Positions 16,749-26,680 of a stretch of 64,000 nt of DNA are shown piece after piece. The stretch lies in assembly GCF_021044685.1 (NCBI RefSeq), contig NZ_CP088014.1, forward strand, positions 1,364,001 through 1,428,000. The letters run 5' to 3'. The notes under the pieces were generated by a model. The model was not told the DNA's origin. It saw only the letters and a program-made list of their open reading frames with translations, and ran no database searches. This DNA is from Bradyrhizobium daqingense. Lineage in GTDB: Bacteria; Pseudomonadota; Alphaproteobacteria; Rhizobiales; Xanthobacteraceae. Position 1 is the stretch's first letter. The number at the start of each line of letters is the position of its first letter. The translations under genes and the position numbers were made by a program.

Positions 16749-17969
16749 ATGAAAAATTCCAGCGAGCTCTATCTCTCCGCCCGGGAAGCCGCCGCCGAGC
16801 TCGCGATCTCGCCGGCCACGCTCTACGCCTATGTCAGCCGCGGCCTGATCCGCTCCGAGCCGACGCCGGACTCGCGGAAAAACCGCTATCGCGCCGAGGA
16901 CGTCCGCGCGCTGAAGGAGCGTCGGGTGCCGTCGCCGGAGCCGCGGGGCCTGCGGAGCTTCGACGCCGACCTGCCCGTGATGGATACGGAGATCTCGACC
17001 ATCACCGAGGAGGGCGCGATCTATCGCGGCGTCAACTGCGTCGATCTCGCCGAGAACGACACGCTGGAGCACGCGGCCACGCTGCTGTGGGACGTCACCG
17101 GCGTCGATCCGTTCGCGCATGACAATCTGCCCCTTCTGTCCGAGGAGATGCGCGCGATCGGGCAGGCCGCGCGTCGGGCCGCGCCGATCGACCGCGCCAT
17201 TGCCGTGCTTGCGCTGGCCGCGAGTGCCGATCCACGTGCTTTCACCCGCGCGCCCGATGGCCGCGCGCTGGTCGGTGCGCGCATCGTCCGCCTGCTGGTC
17301 GCGACCATGCTCAACGTCGAGCCGTCGGCCCAGCCGCTGCATCAGCAGGTTGCAAAAGCGTGGGCGGCGGACAACAAGCATGCGCCCGATCTGATCCGCC
17401 GCGCGCTGGTGCTGCTCGCCGACCATGAGCTGAACGCCTCGACCTTCACGGCGCGCTGCGCCGCCTCGACCGGCCTCAACCTCTATGACTCCGTGATCGC
17501 CGGCCTCGCCGCGCTGAAGGGGCCCAAGCATGGCGGCGCCGGCGTGCTGGCCTCGCAGCTCGTGAAGACGCTGATCGATCGTGACGTCGAGCCGATGGTG
17601 CGCGAGCGCGTCGCGCTCGGCGAGCGCTTTGCCGGCTTCGGCCACGGCGTCTACAAGCGCGGCGATCCCCGCGCGCAGTCGCTGCTCAACGCATTGTCGC
17701 GCGCCGGCGCGCCGCGAAAGTTCACGCGCGAAGTGCCGGAGCGGATCGCGGAGGCCACCGGCGAGTTCGTCAACATCGACTATGCCCTCGCCGTGCTCGT
17801 GCACGCCTTGCGGCTGCCCGCCGGCAGCGAGCTCGCGCTGTTCGCCATGGCCCGCAGCGTCGGCTGGATCGCCCAGGCCAGCGAGCAATTGCAGTTCGGC
17901 AAGTTGATCAGGCCGCGGGCGAGGTATGTGGGGCCGGCGCCGGGGCGGAGGGCTGGGGCTAAGGATTAA
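16749..17969 (+). CDS. Citrate synthase family protein fused to an N-terminal MerR-like helix-turn-helix
   Basis: A 406-residue two-part protein. Residues about 8-60 form a helix-turn-helix of the MerR/excisionase type (LSAREAAAELAISPATLYAYVSRGLIRSE, then NRYRAEDV). Residues 75-400 form a citrate synthase fold with HELNASTFTARCAAST, GPKHGGAG (His 261), AGFGHGVYKRGDPRA (His 299) and VNIDYA (Asp 344), so all three catalytic residues are kept. One conserved Arg after the second His is Gly (GHGVY). No ribosome binding site precedes the ATG, so translation may be leaderless. It may make (methyl)citrate and bind DNA at the divergent promoter in response to acyl-CoA or oxaloacetate; the regulatory role is inference. 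Confidence 0.87.
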   Translation: MKNSSELYLSAREAAAELAISPATLYAYVSRGLIRSEPTPDSRKNRYRAEDVRALKERRVPSPEPRGLRSFDADLPVMDTEISTITEEGAIYRGVNCVDLAENDTLEHAATLLWDVTGVDPFAHDNLPLLSEEMRAIGQAARRAAPIDRAIAVLALAASADPRAFTRAPDGRALVGARIVRLLVATMLNVEPSAQPLHQQVAKAWAADNKHAPDLIRRALVLLADHELNASTFTARCAASTGLNLYDSVIAGLAALKGPKHGGAGVLASQLVKTLIDRDVEPMVRERVALGERFAGFGHGVYKRGDPRAQSLLNALSRAGAPRKFTREVPERIAEATGEFVNIDYALAVLVHALRLPAGSELALFAMARSVGWIAQASEQLQFGKLIRPRARYVGPAPGRRAGAKD

Positions 17970-17994
17970 GGCCCGGAGGGCCCAAACATGCGTG

Positions 17995-18924
17995 TCAGCC
18001 CAAGCTTCCGGCGAACCGCTCGGCGAGCCTGTTCTTCCTGAATGCGTCCGCGACCCAGTCCACGAAAGCTCTCGTCTTTGCCGGCACGAGCTTGCGCGAT
18101 GCATGGTAGATCGAGATCGCGCCAGCGTCGCAATACCAGCGCGGCACCAGGCGGACGAGCGACCGATTTTCGAGCGCGGGAAGGATGTCCGCGGTGGCGA
18201 GCATGGCAACTCCCAAGCCCAACAATGCAGCCTCTCGCATTGCTGCGGGATCGTTGACCACGAAGGATTGAGACAGCACCGCCTCAACCTCCTGACCCGA
18301 AACATCGCGCATCGACCAACGACGGATGCGTCCCGTCTGCAGCGAGCGCATGACGATGCCGTCCAGTGCGGCTAATTCGTCCGGCCGGATCGGTGCTACA
18401 CGACCGGCCATGTAGGCCGGCGACGCCACGGCGACGATGTGGGCAGGCGCAAGGGTCCGGCTGACGAGACCCGGTAACAACTCGAATCCGCCTCCGATCG
18501 CTGCGTCGTAGCCTTCGCCGACCAGATCGACCTGACGATTCTCGAAGTGCCACTCGGGGCGGACGCGCGGATAGCGCGCCAGAAAGCCCGGAAGAAGCGG
18601 CAGGATATGGGTTGTGCCGAATGTCGGCGGCAGGCTGACCTTGAGAAGGCCCGCCGGCTCCTCACTTCCAGTCGATATTCCGGCGATGGCTGCTTGGAGC
18701 CCCTCGAGATTGCCGACAATCGCGGCGCGAAACGTCTCTCCGGCCTCGGTCAGCGTCAGCTTCCGCGTCGAGCGGTGAAACAGGCGGACACCGAGATTGC
18801 GCTCCAGCGTGGCGACGTTGCGACTGACGGCCGCGGGCGTCACCGAGAGCCGTCGACCAGCTTCTGAAAAGCTGCCGCATTCAGCGCTGCGGATGAAGGA
18901 TTCGAGGTTGGCCAGCGTTTCCAT
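17995..18924 (-). CDS. LysR-family transcriptional regulator
   Basis: A 309-residue regulator with an N-terminal winged helix-turn-helix (FIRSAECGSFSEAGRRLSVTPAAVSRNVATLERNLGVRLFHRSTRKLTLTEAG) and a C-terminal LysR effector-binding domain from about residue 90. It resembles the group that controls small oxidoreductase genes in proteobacteria. It is divergent from the NADP-binding oxidoreductase gene at 19050, with 125 bases between them, which is the classical arrangement for a LysR protein acting on its neighbour and itself. The effector is unknown. Confidence 0.9.
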   Translation of the reverse strand: METLANLESFIRSAECGSFSEAGRRLSVTPAAVSRNVATLERNLGVRLFHRSTRKLTLTEAGETFRAAIVGNLEGLQAAIAGISTGSEEPAGLLKVSLPPTFGTTHILPLLPGFLARYPRVRPEWHFENRQVDLVGEGYDAAIGGGFELLPGLVSRTLAPAHIVAVASPAYMAGRVAPIRPDELAALDGIVMRSLQTGRIRRWSMRDVSGQEVEAVLSQSFVVNDPAAMREAALLGLGVAMLATADILPALENRSLVRLVPRWYCDAGAISIYHASRKLVPAKTRAFVDWVADAFRKNRLAERFAGSLG

Positions 18925-19049
18925 GAGCTCATTTACAAGCGATCATTGAAAATCTTACGACCGATATAGGCCTAATCAAAGGGGAATGTTTGCGCCATCT
19001 CTACGTCATCGGTCAGCACGGCTGATCCCAACCACTTCGGAGTTATTCC

Positions 19050-19652
19050 ATGTCCACCATCGGCATCATCGGCGCCGGCAATATCGGCCGCGCCATCGCT
19101 CACGCGCTGTCGCGCAGCGGCATCCCCGTGACCCTCTCCAACAGTCGCGGTCCTGAAAGCCTGGCCGCAACCGTGGCCGAGATCGGTCCGCTCGTGACCG
19201 CCGGCACCCGCGAAGAGGCGGCCGCTAGGGACATCGTGTTCGTCGCAGTCAACTGGTCGAAGCTGCCTCAGGCGCTCGCCGGGCTGCCGCCGTTCGGCGA
19301 CCGCATCGTCGTTGACGCCAACAATCCGATCGAGGCGCCCTTGTTCAAGCCGGCTGACCTCGGCGGCCGCGCCTCGTCGGAGGTCGTTGCCGATCTGGTG
19401 CCCGGCGCGCGCGTGGTGAAGGCGTTCAATCATCTCTTGGCGCAGATCCTCGCGAGCGATCCGGCGAGCGACGGCGGCAAGCGCGTGCTGTTCTATTCCG
19501 GAGATGATGCCGGTGCGAAAGCAGCAATTGGCTCATTGATCGATCGGCTCGGATTCTTTGGCATCGATCTGGGCTCGCTCGCGATCGGAGCAAGGTTGAC
19601 CCAGTTTCCGGGCGGACCGCTTCCGGCGCTGAACCTGGTCAAGTTCGGCTGA
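19050..19652 (+). CDS. NADPH-dependent F420 reductase-like NAD(P)-binding protein
   Basis: A 200-residue Rossmann-fold protein. The N-terminus holds the dinucleotide motif GIIGAGNIGRAIAHAL and then SNSRGPESL, where the Ser/Asn-Arg pattern fits NADP(H). It also has VDANNPIE and VVKAFNHLLA, family features of the F420-dependent NADP reductase/DinB-like oxidoreductase group. In bacteria without F420 these proteins are usually reductases of uncertain substrate. It is probably under control of the divergent LysR gene and is followed 30 bases later by an NTF2-like gene. Confidence 0.85.
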   Translation: MSTIGIIGAGNIGRAIAHALSRSGIPVTLSNSRGPESLAATVAEIGPLVTAGTREEAAARDIVFVAVNWSKLPQALAGLPPFGDRIVVDANNPIEAPLFKPADLGGRASSEVVADLVPGARVVKAFNHLLAQILASDPASDGGKRVLFYSGDDAGAKAAIGSLIDRLGFFGIDLGSLAIGARLTQFPGGPLPALNLVKFG

Positions 19653-19682
19653 TGAACCGAAGATGATCGCCAACAACGAGAG

Positions 19683-20072
19683 ATGACGAAAGGCTGCAAG
19701 GTGACAACCGACAATATCGATTTCAACCATCTCCTCCGGTCGAACCTGGAGCGCGTGTTCAACGAGCGGGACGATGACAAGCGGCGAGCCGCTGTCGCGG
19801 AGCTGTTCGTTGAGGACCCAATTATGTACGAGCCGGCGAACATCGTTCGAGGACAGTCGGAGATATCGCGCGTCGCCGGAGAGCTTCTCGAGCAGTTCGG
19901 GCCGACATTCAGGTTCGTGCCCGATGGCGTCGCCGTCGGACATCATGGTTTGGGGCGGCTGGCTTGGCACGGCGGTCCCGAGCGTGGGCCGGTCGCAGTG
20001 ACGGGGGCCGACGTGGCCCTTGTCGAAGGCGGCAAGATCTCGCGGCTGTGGGTGCTGCTCAATCCGCAGTGA
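19683..20072 (+). CDS. NTF2/SnoaL-like protein
   Basis: A 129-residue protein with a SnoaL-like pattern: an N-terminal helix (LLRSNLERVFNERDDDKRRAAVAELFVEDPIMYEP), a conserved VRGQSEI turn and a C-terminal strand ending GGKISRLWVLLNP. The fold is a cone-shaped barrel used by small isomerases, hydrolases and ligand-binding proteins. It is downstream of and co-directional with the NADP-binding protein, so both probably belong to one LysR-controlled unit. No catalytic residues are certain. Confidence 0.78.
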   Translation: MTKGCKVTTDNIDFNHLLRSNLERVFNERDDDKRRAAVAELFVEDPIMYEPANIVRGQSEISRVAGELLEQFGPTFRFVPDGVAVGHHGLGRLAWHGGPERGPVAVTGADVALVEGGKISRLWVLLNPQ

Positions 20073-20091
20073 AAGAAGTCGCGCCGGCGGA

Positions 20092-20751
20092 CTAGCTCTG
20101 CGGCTTCGACGCCTTGGCTTCGCTGCCGCTCCGGCGCCGGATGCTCCAAACGGTCAGGCCCAGCACGATCGCTGCGCCGACCACGGTCAGGATCCACACA
20201 TGCTTGCCGACATGCCCGTGATGATGCAGCCCGGCATATTCATGCAGCGCCGAGACTGCGAGCACGCCAGGCAGCACATGTGCCGGCGCCCAGGCCAGGA
20301 TCGCCGGGATGTTCACCGCGTAGAATTTCGCCGGCGCCATGCCGAGCGCGCCGGCGGTCACCGGCACGAAGGCGCGGACCGGCGGCACGAAGCGGGCGAA
20401 GAATACGGCCCATGTGCCGAAGCGGTTGAAGAAATTCTCACTCTCCGCGACCACGCGCGGATAGTTCGTCAGCGGCCAGGTATTGAGGATCTCGCGCTGC
20501 CGCCGATGCCCGATCCAATAGGCCGATCCGTCGCCGAGCACCGCGCCGAGCGCGGCGGCCAGTAGCACCCATGGCAGCTTCAATTCGCCGCCGGGGACCA
20601 GCGCGCTCAGCGCCAGGATGATGGTCGAGCCGGGGATCACCGAGCCCACCACTGGAACGGCCTCGAGCAGTGCCGCCAGGAACAGGGTGAGATAGGCCAG
20701 CCACGCATGGGCCGAGACGAAGGTGATGAGGGGATCGAGGAAGGACGTCAC
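20092..20751 (-). CDS. DedA family membrane protein
   Basis: A 219-residue integral membrane protein with several hydrophobic segments and the DedA signatures VVGSVIPGSTIILALSALV near residue 40 and FFARFVPPVRAFVPVTAGALGM near residue 115, including the conserved Arg residues. DedA proteins are linked to undecaprenyl-phosphate and other lipid flipping and to proton-motive-force homeostasis. The C-terminus is a basic cytoplasmic tail. It is convergent with the NTF2-like gene. No linked genes hint at its specific lipid. Confidence 0.9.
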   Translation of the reverse strand: MTSFLDPLITFVSAHAWLAYLTLFLAALLEAVPVVGSVIPGSTIILALSALVPGGELKLPWVLLAAALGAVLGDGSAYWIGHRRQREILNTWPLTNYPRVVAESENFFNRFGTWAVFFARFVPPVRAFVPVTAGALGMAPAKFYAVNIPAILAWAPAHVLPGVLAVSALHEYAGLHHHGHVGKHVWILTVVGAAIVLGLTVWSIRRRSGSEAKASKPQS

Positions 20752-21048
20752 GTCGTCTCTGCGGCGGGCTGGAGCATGGGAAGACAGACCCTACATAGGG
20801 AAGCATAGGCGGCAAAAGTGCCATTTCGGCCGGCAGCGAGGTTACCCCGCCTGAAATTCGGGCGTGATTCGCAAGGCAGCCCTCCAAAAACTGCGCTCCT
20901 TGCCTATCTAAATGAAAACACAACGGAACTTTGATTGAGGCGCGGGCTTCTGCCAGCTCGTGGTCTCTGATAGGTTGATTTTCAGCACCCAGCCGCAGCC
21001 AACGTGCGAATAACCGGTTTCGGGACCGCCCGGGACCTCGGAGGATTG

Positions 21049-22047
21049 ATGACGACCGCCGCCCTGTCCAAAGTTGAGGAAGTTTCCGGTCAGCCCGACA
21101 TGAAGGTGTCGGTGCGCCAGGTGTTCGGGATCGACAGCGATCTCGAAGTGCCCGCCTATTCCGAAGTCGATCCTCACGTGCCCGAAGTCGATTCCGACTA
21201 TCGCTTCGACCGCGCCACCACGCTCGCCATTCTCGCCGGCTTTGCCCGCAACCGCCGCGTGATGGTGACCGGCTATCACGGCACCGGCAAATCCACCCAT
21301 ATCGAGCAGGTCGCGGCGCGCCTGAACTGGCCCTGCGTGCGCGTCAATCTCGACAGCCACATCAGCCGTATCGACCTCGTCGGCAAGGACTCCATCGTGG
21401 TCCGCGACGGCAAGCAGGTCACCGAATTCCGCGACGGCATTTTGCCCTGGGCGCTGCAGAACAACGTCGCGCTGGTGTTCGACGAATACGACGCCGGCCG
21501 CCCGGACGTGATGTTCGTGATCCAGCGCGTGCTTGAGGTCTCGGGCCGCCTGACGCTGCTCGACCAGAACAAGGTGATCAAGCCGCATCCGGCGTTCCGC
21601 CTGTTCGCCACCGCGAACACGGTCGGCCTCGGCGACACTTCGGGCCTCTATCACGGCACCCAGCAGATCAACCAGGGCCAGATGGACCGCTGGTCGATCG
21701 TCACCACGCTGAACTATCTCAGCCACGACGAGGAAGTGGAAATCGTGCTGGCCAAGGCCAAGCATTATCGCACCCAGGAGGGTCGCGACATCGTCAACAA
21801 GATGGTGCGCCTCGCCGACCTCAGCCGCAACGCCTTCGCCAATGGCGATCTGTCGACGGTGATGAGCCCGCGCACCGTGATCACCTGGGCGGAGAACTCC
21901 GACATCTTCGGCGACATCGGCTTTGCCTTCCGCGTCACCTTCCTCAACAAATGCGACGAGCTCGAACGTCCGCTGGTCGCCGAGTTCTACCAGCGCTGCT
22001 TCAACGCGGAGCTGCCGGAATCGGCGGTGAATGTGGCGCTGAGCTAA
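21049..22047 (+). CDS. cobS: Cobaltochelatase subunit CobS
   Basis: A 332-residue AAA+ ATPase of the aerobic cobalamin pathway. With CobT it forms the motor that drives CobN to insert cobalt into hydrogenobyrinic acid a,c-diamide. It has Walker A (GYHGTGKST, about residues 75-83), Walker B ([10 protein letters not shown]) and a sensor region ([16 protein letters not shown]). The start at 21049 is supported by GGAGGA just upstream. cobT follows after a 120-base palindromic element. cobN is not in the window, as is common in this group. The 297 bases upstream hold no gene and no cobalamin riboswitch that I recognise. Confidence 0.96.
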   Translation: MTTAALSKVEEVSGQPDMKVSVRQVFGIDSDLEVPAYSEVDPHVPEVDSDYRFDRATTLAILAGFARNRRVMVTGYHGTGKSTHIEQVAARLNWPCVRVNLDSHISRIDLVGKDSIVVRDGKQVTEFRDGILPWALQNNVALVFDEYDAGRPDVMFVIQRVLEVSGRLTLLDQNKVIKPHPAFRLFATANTVGLGDTSGLYHGTQQINQGQMDRWSIVTTLNYLSHDEEVEIVLAKAKHYRTQEGRDIVNKMVRLADLSRNAFANGDLSTVMSPRTVITWAENSDIFGDIGFAFRVTFLNKCDELERPLVAEFYQRCFNAELPESAVNVALS

Positions 22048-22063
22048 AGTCTCTCTCGGTGTT

Positions 22064-22183
22064 GTCGTCCCGGCGAAAGCCGGGACCCATACCGCGTGAT
22101 GCCTCGATTGAAGTGAAGCCGATAGTTTTTCCTGACCCAACGACGGCCGGTGGTTATGGGTCCCGGCCTTCGCCGGGACGACG
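22064..22183. repeat. Palindromic repeat inside the cobS-cobT operon, family E
   Basis: A 120-base inverted repeat. The left arm runs GTCGTCCCGGCGAAAGCCGG then GACCCAT; the right arm runs ATGGGTCCCGGCCTTCGCCGG then GACGAC. It fills nearly all the space between the cobS stop and the cobT ribosome site and would form a strong hairpin in the transcript, possibly setting relative mRNA stability. Confidence 0.85.
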
Positions 22184-22195
22184 GATCAAGGTGAT

Positions 22196-24097
22196 ATGAC
22201 CACCTCCAACTCCAAATTCCGCAACAGCAAGGAAGCGCCGACCGAGCCGTTCAAGCGCTCGGTCGCCTCCTGCTTGAAGGCGATCGCAAAAGCGCCCGAG
22301 CTCGACGTCTCCTTCGCCGCCGAGCGTCCGGGGCTTGCGCCCGGCAAGGCGCGGCTGCCCGAGCCGGCACGCAAGATGACCAAGCGTGACGCCGCCATCG
22401 TGCGCGGTCATGCCGATTCCATCGCGCTCAAGCTCGCCTGTCACGATCCCAAGGTGCATCGCAAGCTGATGCCCGGCAATCCGCAGGCGCGCGGCGTGTT
22501 CGAGGCGGTGGAGCAGGCGAGAGTCGAAGCGATCGGCGCGCGCCGCATGGCCGGCGTTGCCAAGAATCTCACCGCGATGCTCGACGACCATTTCCACCGC
22601 GGCAAGTTCGACGAGATCACCGACCGCGCCGATGCGCCGCTCGCCGACGCGCTGGCGATGCTGGTGCGCGAGCGCCTGACCGGCATGGCGCCGCCGACGG
22701 CCGCCAAGAAGATGGTCGATCTCTGGCGTCCGATCCTCGAAGACAAGATCGGCAGGCGACTCGACCGGCTCGACGGCGTGCTCGAGGACCAGACCCGGTT
22801 CGGCGATGCCGTGCATGATCTGCTCTCGGCGCTCGAGCTCGGCGACGAGCGCAACGCCGACACCGAGGACAATGACGAGAACGAGGAGAACCAGGACGGT
22901 GACAACGACCAGTCCGGCGCCGAGGGCTCGCCGGATTCCGACGCCGCCCAGGAGATGAGCGCCGACCAGGCGCAGGCCACAGCCGAGGAGATGAGCGAAA
23001 GCGCGATGGAAAGCGCGCAGGCCTCGACCTCCGACAGCTTCGACGACGGCGAGCTCGGCGACGACGAGACACCGGGCGAGGCGACGCGTCCGAACTCGCA
23101 CGGCAAGAACGAGCCGCGCGGGCCGGAATACCACGCCTTCGCGCCGAAATTCGACGAGATCATCGCCGCCGAGGACCTCTGCGACCATGACGAGCTGGAG
23201 CGGCTGCGCGCCTATCTCGACAAGCAGCTGGCGCATCTGCAGGGCATCGTCGCGCGCCTTGCCAACCGCCTGCAGCGCCGCCTGATGGCGCAGCAGAACC
23301 GCGCCTGGGAGTTCGATCTCGAAGAGGGCATCCTCGACCCCGCGCGGCTGTCGCGCGTCGTCACCGATCCCTATCACCCGCTCTCCTTCATGCACGAGAA
23401 GGAGGCGACGTTCCGCGACACCGTGGTGACGCTGCTGCTCGACAATTCCGGCTCGATGCGCGGGCGCCCGATCACGGTCGCCGCGACCTGCGCCGACATC
23501 CTGGCGCGCACGCTGGAGCGTTGCGGCGTCAAGGTCGAGATCCTTGGCTTCACCACGCGCGCCTGGAAGGGCGGGCAGTCGCGCGAGGCGTGGCTTGCCG
23601 CCGGCAAGCCGGCCAATCCCGGCCGCCTCAACGATCTCCGCCACATCATCTACAAGTCGGCCGACGCCCCCTGGCGCCGTGCGCGGAAGAATCTGGGCCT
23701 GATGATGCGCGAGGGCCTGCTGAAAGAGAACATCGACGGCGAGGCGCTGGACTGGGCGCACAAGCGCCTGCTCGGCCGGCCCGAGCAGCGCAAGATCCTG
23801 ATGATGATCTCGGACGGCGCGCCGGTCGACGATTCCACGCTGTCGGTCAATCCCGGCAATTATCTCGAGCGGCATCTGCGCCACATCATCGAGGAGATCG
23901 AGACCCGCTCGCCCGTCGAGCTGATCGCGATCGGCATCGGCCATGACGTGACGCGCTACTACCGCCGCGCGGTGACGATCGTGGACGCCGAAGAACTCGG
24001 CGGCGCCATCACCGAGAAGCTCGCCGAGCTCTTCAGCGAGACCAACACCGCGCCGACGCAAGCGGCCGGTCGCCCGCGACGCAAATTGCATTCGTGA
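22196..24097 (+). CDS. cobT: Cobaltochelatase subunit CobT
   Basis: A 633-residue partner of CobS. The N-terminal domain is followed by a very acidic linker (about residues 215-300, runs such as [17 protein letters not shown]) and a C-terminal von Willebrand A-like domain with an intact MIDAS motif ([13 protein letters not shown]) that coordinates Mg2+. It joins CobS in a double-ring chelatase motor acting on CobN. The ATG follows AAGGTGAT. It overlaps the next gene by 4 bases. Length and domain order are as expected. Confidence 0.95.
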   Translation: MTTSNSKFRNSKEAPTEPFKRSVASCLKAIAKAPELDVSFAAERPGLAPGKARLPEPARKMTKRDAAIVRGHADSIALKLACHDPKVHRKLMPGNPQARGVFEAVEQARVEAIGARRMAGVAKNLTAMLDDHFHRGKFDEITDRADAPLADALAMLVRERLTGMAPPTAAKKMVDLWRPILEDKIGRRLDRLDGVLEDQTRFGDAVHDLLSALELGDERNADTEDNDENEENQDGDNDQSGAEGSPDSDAAQEMSADQAQATAEEMSESAMESAQASTSDSFDDGELGDDETPGEATRPNSHGKNEPRGPEYHAFAPKFDEIIAAEDLCDHDELERLRAYLDKQLAHLQGIVARLANRLQRRLMAQQNRAWEFDLEEGILDPARLSRVVTDPYHPLSFMHEKEATFRDTVVTLLLDNSGSMRGRPITVAATCADILARTLERCGVKVEILGFTTRAWKGGQSREAWLAAGKPANPGRLNDLRHIIYKSADAPWRRARKNLGLMMREGLLKENIDGEALDWAHKRLLGRPEQRKILMMISDGAPVDDSTLSVNPGNYLERHLRHIIEEIETRSPVELIAIGIGHDVTRYYRRAVTIVDAEELGGAITEKLAELFSETNTAPTQAAGRPRRKLHS

Positions 24098-25203
24098 GCG
24101 CGCATCGATCCCGCCGCAGCTTCGTCAGCCTCGCGGCGGCGGGATTGTCCACCCTCGCGCTGCCGCGTCTGGCGCAGGCGCAGGCGCAATTGCATCCCAA
24201 AAGCGAACCGCCGCCGCGCCCGCTTCAACTTGAGCACGCCGTCACCGCGCCGGTCAGCGTCGAGGTCAACGCCCGCAGCATTGCCCATTTCGAGCCGCGC
24301 GACCGCTCGCGCACGCGCTTCGGCTCGCTGGATTTCCGCAGCGGCCTGGTGCTGACCTCGCCCTATCGCGGCTTCGGCGGCCTGTCCGGCCTGCGCTTCC
24401 TCGACGGCAAGGGCGAGCGCTTCCTCGCCATCTCCGACCAGGGCGGCTGGTTCACCGGCACGATCCGCTATTCCGGCCGCGAGATGGTGGGGCTGGCCGA
24501 CGTCGAAGCCGCGCCGGTGCTCGGCGCGGACGGGCGGCCGATCACGGAGAAGCGGCTGTGGTACGACACCGAGTCGCTCGCGCGCGACGGCAACCTCGTC
24601 TATGTCGGGCTCGAACGCGTCAACCAGATCCTGCGCTATGATTTCGCCAAGGGCGGCACGAGTGCCCGCGGCGAGCTGATCGCCGTTCCGCCGGCCTTGC
24701 GCAAGCTGCCCTACAACAAGGGGCTGGAGGCGATGGTCATCGTGCCCAAGGGGCAGGGACAGGGACAGGGAAAGAGCCAGTCGCTCGCGGGCACGCTGAT
24801 AGCCTTCTCCGAGCGCGGGCTCGATGCCGACGGCAACCTGCTCGCCTTCCTGATCGGCGGCGCCACGCCCGGCCAGTTCAGCGTGCGCCGCTCGGAGAAT
24901 TTCGACATCAGCGACGCCGTGCTGCTGCCCTCGGGCGATCTCCTCATCCTCGAACGCAAGTTCTCCTGGTTCACCGGCGTCAACATCCGCATCCGCGCCA
25001 TCCCGCTGAAGTCGATCGCCCCTGGCGCAATCGTCGACGGCCTGACGCTGTTCGCCGCCGATCTCGGCCACGAGATCGACAACATGGAAGGCATCGACGC
25101 CCATGTCACGGCCGAGGGCGAGACCGTCCTGACGCTGATCTCCGACGACAATTTCTCGATGCTGCAACGGACGCTGCTGCTACAGTTCGCGCTGGTGGAG
25201 TAG
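24094..25203 (+). CDS. Esterase-like activity of phytase family protein, exported
   Basis: A 369-residue protein with a twin-arginine signal ([13 protein letters not shown]) at its start, so it is probably exported folded to the periplasm. The mature part matches the phytase-like esterase beta-propeller family: [30 protein letters not shown], then [13 protein letters not shown], then [19 protein letters not shown], and a late NMEGIDAH. It begins with GTG overlapping cobT by 4 bases. A short in-frame repeat, GQGQGQGK near residue 225, comes from a six-base tandem. The role near cobalamin genes is unknown; the synteny is probably structural rather than functional. Confidence 0.85.
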   Translation: MSAHRSRRSFVSLAAAGLSTLALPRLAQAQAQLHPKSEPPPRPLQLEHAVTAPVSVEVNARSIAHFEPRDRSRTRFGSLDFRSGLVLTSPYRGFGGLSGLRFLDGKGERFLAISDQGGWFTGTIRYSGREMVGLADVEAAPVLGADGRPITEKRLWYDTESLARDGNLVYVGLERVNQILRYDFAKGGTSARGELIAVPPALRKLPYNKGLEAMVIVPKGQGQGQGKSQSLAGTLIAFSERGLDADGNLLAFLIGGATPGQFSVRRSENFDISDAVLLPSGDLLILERKFSWFTGVNIRIRAIPLKSIAPGAIVDGLTLFAADLGHEIDNMEGIDAHVTAEGETVLTLISDDNFSMLQRTLLLQFALVE

Positions 25204-25353
25204 GGCAGTCTCTCCCCGTCATTGCGAGCCAAACCCCCGCCGCAATGCATGGCCTCACGGTCCCCCATTCCCGCCGCGCAGCTAGCAATCCGCCGCCCGG
25301 CGACTACACTTCATGCAACTGCTTCCATTCCTCCATCCCCCGGAACTCCCCGC

Positions 25354-26466
25354 ATGTCCGTCCTGTTTTCCCCGATCAAGCTGCGCGGCCTGACGTTGAA
25401 GAACCGCCTCGTGGTGTCGCCGATGTGCCAATATTCGGCCGATGACGGCGTCGCCACCGACTGGCACTTCAGCCACATCAACAATCTCAGCCTGTCGGGC
25501 GCGGCGATGTTCTGCATCGAGGCGACGCATGTCGAGGCGATCGGCCGCATCACGCCGGGCTGCCTCGGGCTCTACAGCGATGCCTGCGAGGCCGCGCTGA
25601 AGCCGATCCTGCATTCGGTGCGCAAGCATTCCTCCACGGCGATCGCGATGCAGCTCGCCCATGCCGGCCGCAAGGCGTCGAGCGCGCGACCCTGGGACGG
25701 CGGCCAGCTGATCCCGGAAGGGCAGGGCGGCTGGCAGACGGTCGGCCCGTCAGCGGTGCCGCACAAGGAGGGCGAGGCCGCGCCGCTCGCGCTCGATGCG
25801 AGCGGCCTGAAGCGCATCCGCGAGGCCTTCGTCGACAGCGCCAAGCGCGCCGCGCGGCTCGGCATCGACGCCATCGAGGTTCATGGCGCGCATGGCTATC
25901 TCCTGCATCAATTCCTGTCGCCGATCTCAAACCGTCGCACCGACGAATATGGCGGCAGCCTCGAGAACCGCATGCGCTTCCCGCTCGAAGTTTTCGACGC
26001 GGTGCGCGCAGCCTTCCCCGCCGACAAGCCGGTCGGCATGCGGGTGTCCTCGACCGATTGGGTCGAAGGGGGCTGGGACCTGGCGCAGACGATAGAATTC
26101 GCGCGCGCGCTGAAGGCGCGCGGCGTCGACTGGATCGATGCCTCCTCCGGCGGCGTCTCGCCGCTGCAGAAGATCGCGCTCGGCCCCGGCTATCAGGTGC
26201 AGTTCGCAGAAGCCATCAAGCGCGAGACCGGCCTGCCCACCATCGCCGTCGGTCTCATCACCGAAGGCAAGCACGCCGAGGAGATCGTCGCATCGGGCAA
26301 GGCCGACATGGTCGCGCTCGCCCGCGGCATGCTCTACGACCCGCGCTGGGCCTGGCACGCCGCCGCCGAGCTCGGCGGCGAGGTCGAGGCCCCGCCGCAA
26401 TATTGGCGCTCGCAGCCCTCGACGCAAAAGGCGCTGTTCGGCAAAACCACGTTCGGGGCACGGTGA
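25354..26466 (+). CDS. NADH:flavin oxidoreductase, Old Yellow Enzyme family (YqjM-like)
   Basis: A 370-residue FMN-dependent ene-reductase in a TIM barrel. It starts LFSPIKLRGLTLKNRLVVSPMCQYSADDGVATDWHFSH, with the YqjM-class redox-tuning Cys. It also has AHAGRKAS, the substrate-binding EVHGAHGYLLHQFLSPISNRRTDEYGGS and the phosphate-binding end AVGLITEGKHAE...ALARGMLYDPRW. The ATG at 25354 starts the conserved N-terminus; upstream starts would add an unrelated 44 residues. It reduces activated C=C bonds of enones or xenobiotics. Its physiological substrate is not evident. Confidence 0.92.
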   Translation: MSVLFSPIKLRGLTLKNRLVVSPMCQYSADDGVATDWHFSHINNLSLSGAAMFCIEATHVEAIGRITPGCLGLYSDACEAALKPILHSVRKHSSTAIAMQLAHAGRKASSARPWDGGQLIPEGQGGWQTVGPSAVPHKEGEAAPLALDASGLKRIREAFVDSAKRAARLGIDAIEVHGAHGYLLHQFLSPISNRRTDEYGGSLENRMRFPLEVFDAVRAAFPADKPVGMRVSSTDWVEGGWDLAQTIEFARALKARGVDWIDASSGGVSPLQKIALGPGYQVQFAEAIKRETGLPTIAVGLITEGKHAEEIVASGKADMVALARGMLYDPRWAWHAAAELGGEVEAPPQYWRSQPSTQKALFGKTTFGAR

Positions 26467-26527
26467 GGGACGTGTGCGGTTGAGGCGCGATGACTGCGCT
26501 AAATAAACGGTCTCGTCCCGGGCCCCC

Positions 26528-26543
26528 GTGCGCAATTGCGCAC
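26528..26543. repeat. Perfect 16-base palindrome in intergenic DNA
   Basis: GTGCGCAATTGCGCAC, flanked by GGGCCCCC and CAGGCCGGGG, in the 214-base gap between the flavin oxidoreductase and the membrane protein gene. It looks like a short member of the palindromic repeat set; an operator role is possible but unsupported. Confidence 0.45.
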
Positions 26544-26680
26544 CAGGCCGGGGACTCTGTGTTCGTGGCGAGCACGCATTGCGCCCCCGCTCCCCTCACG
26601 CATCCGTAAAACTCCTCGCCTTCCGCCCTTCGCAAAACTGGCCTAACCTCCGTCCCCTCGAGGCGTCACGGAGGCTGGGG

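Noticed and set aside
20752..21048. Cobalamin riboswitch upstream of cobS
   Set aside because: I could not find a B12-box-like sequence or the expected fold in this gap.
22154..24091. A 645-codon open frame antisense to cobT
   Set aside because: Opposite-strand shadow of a strongly conserved gene; composition is low complexity and the frame has no recognisable motif.
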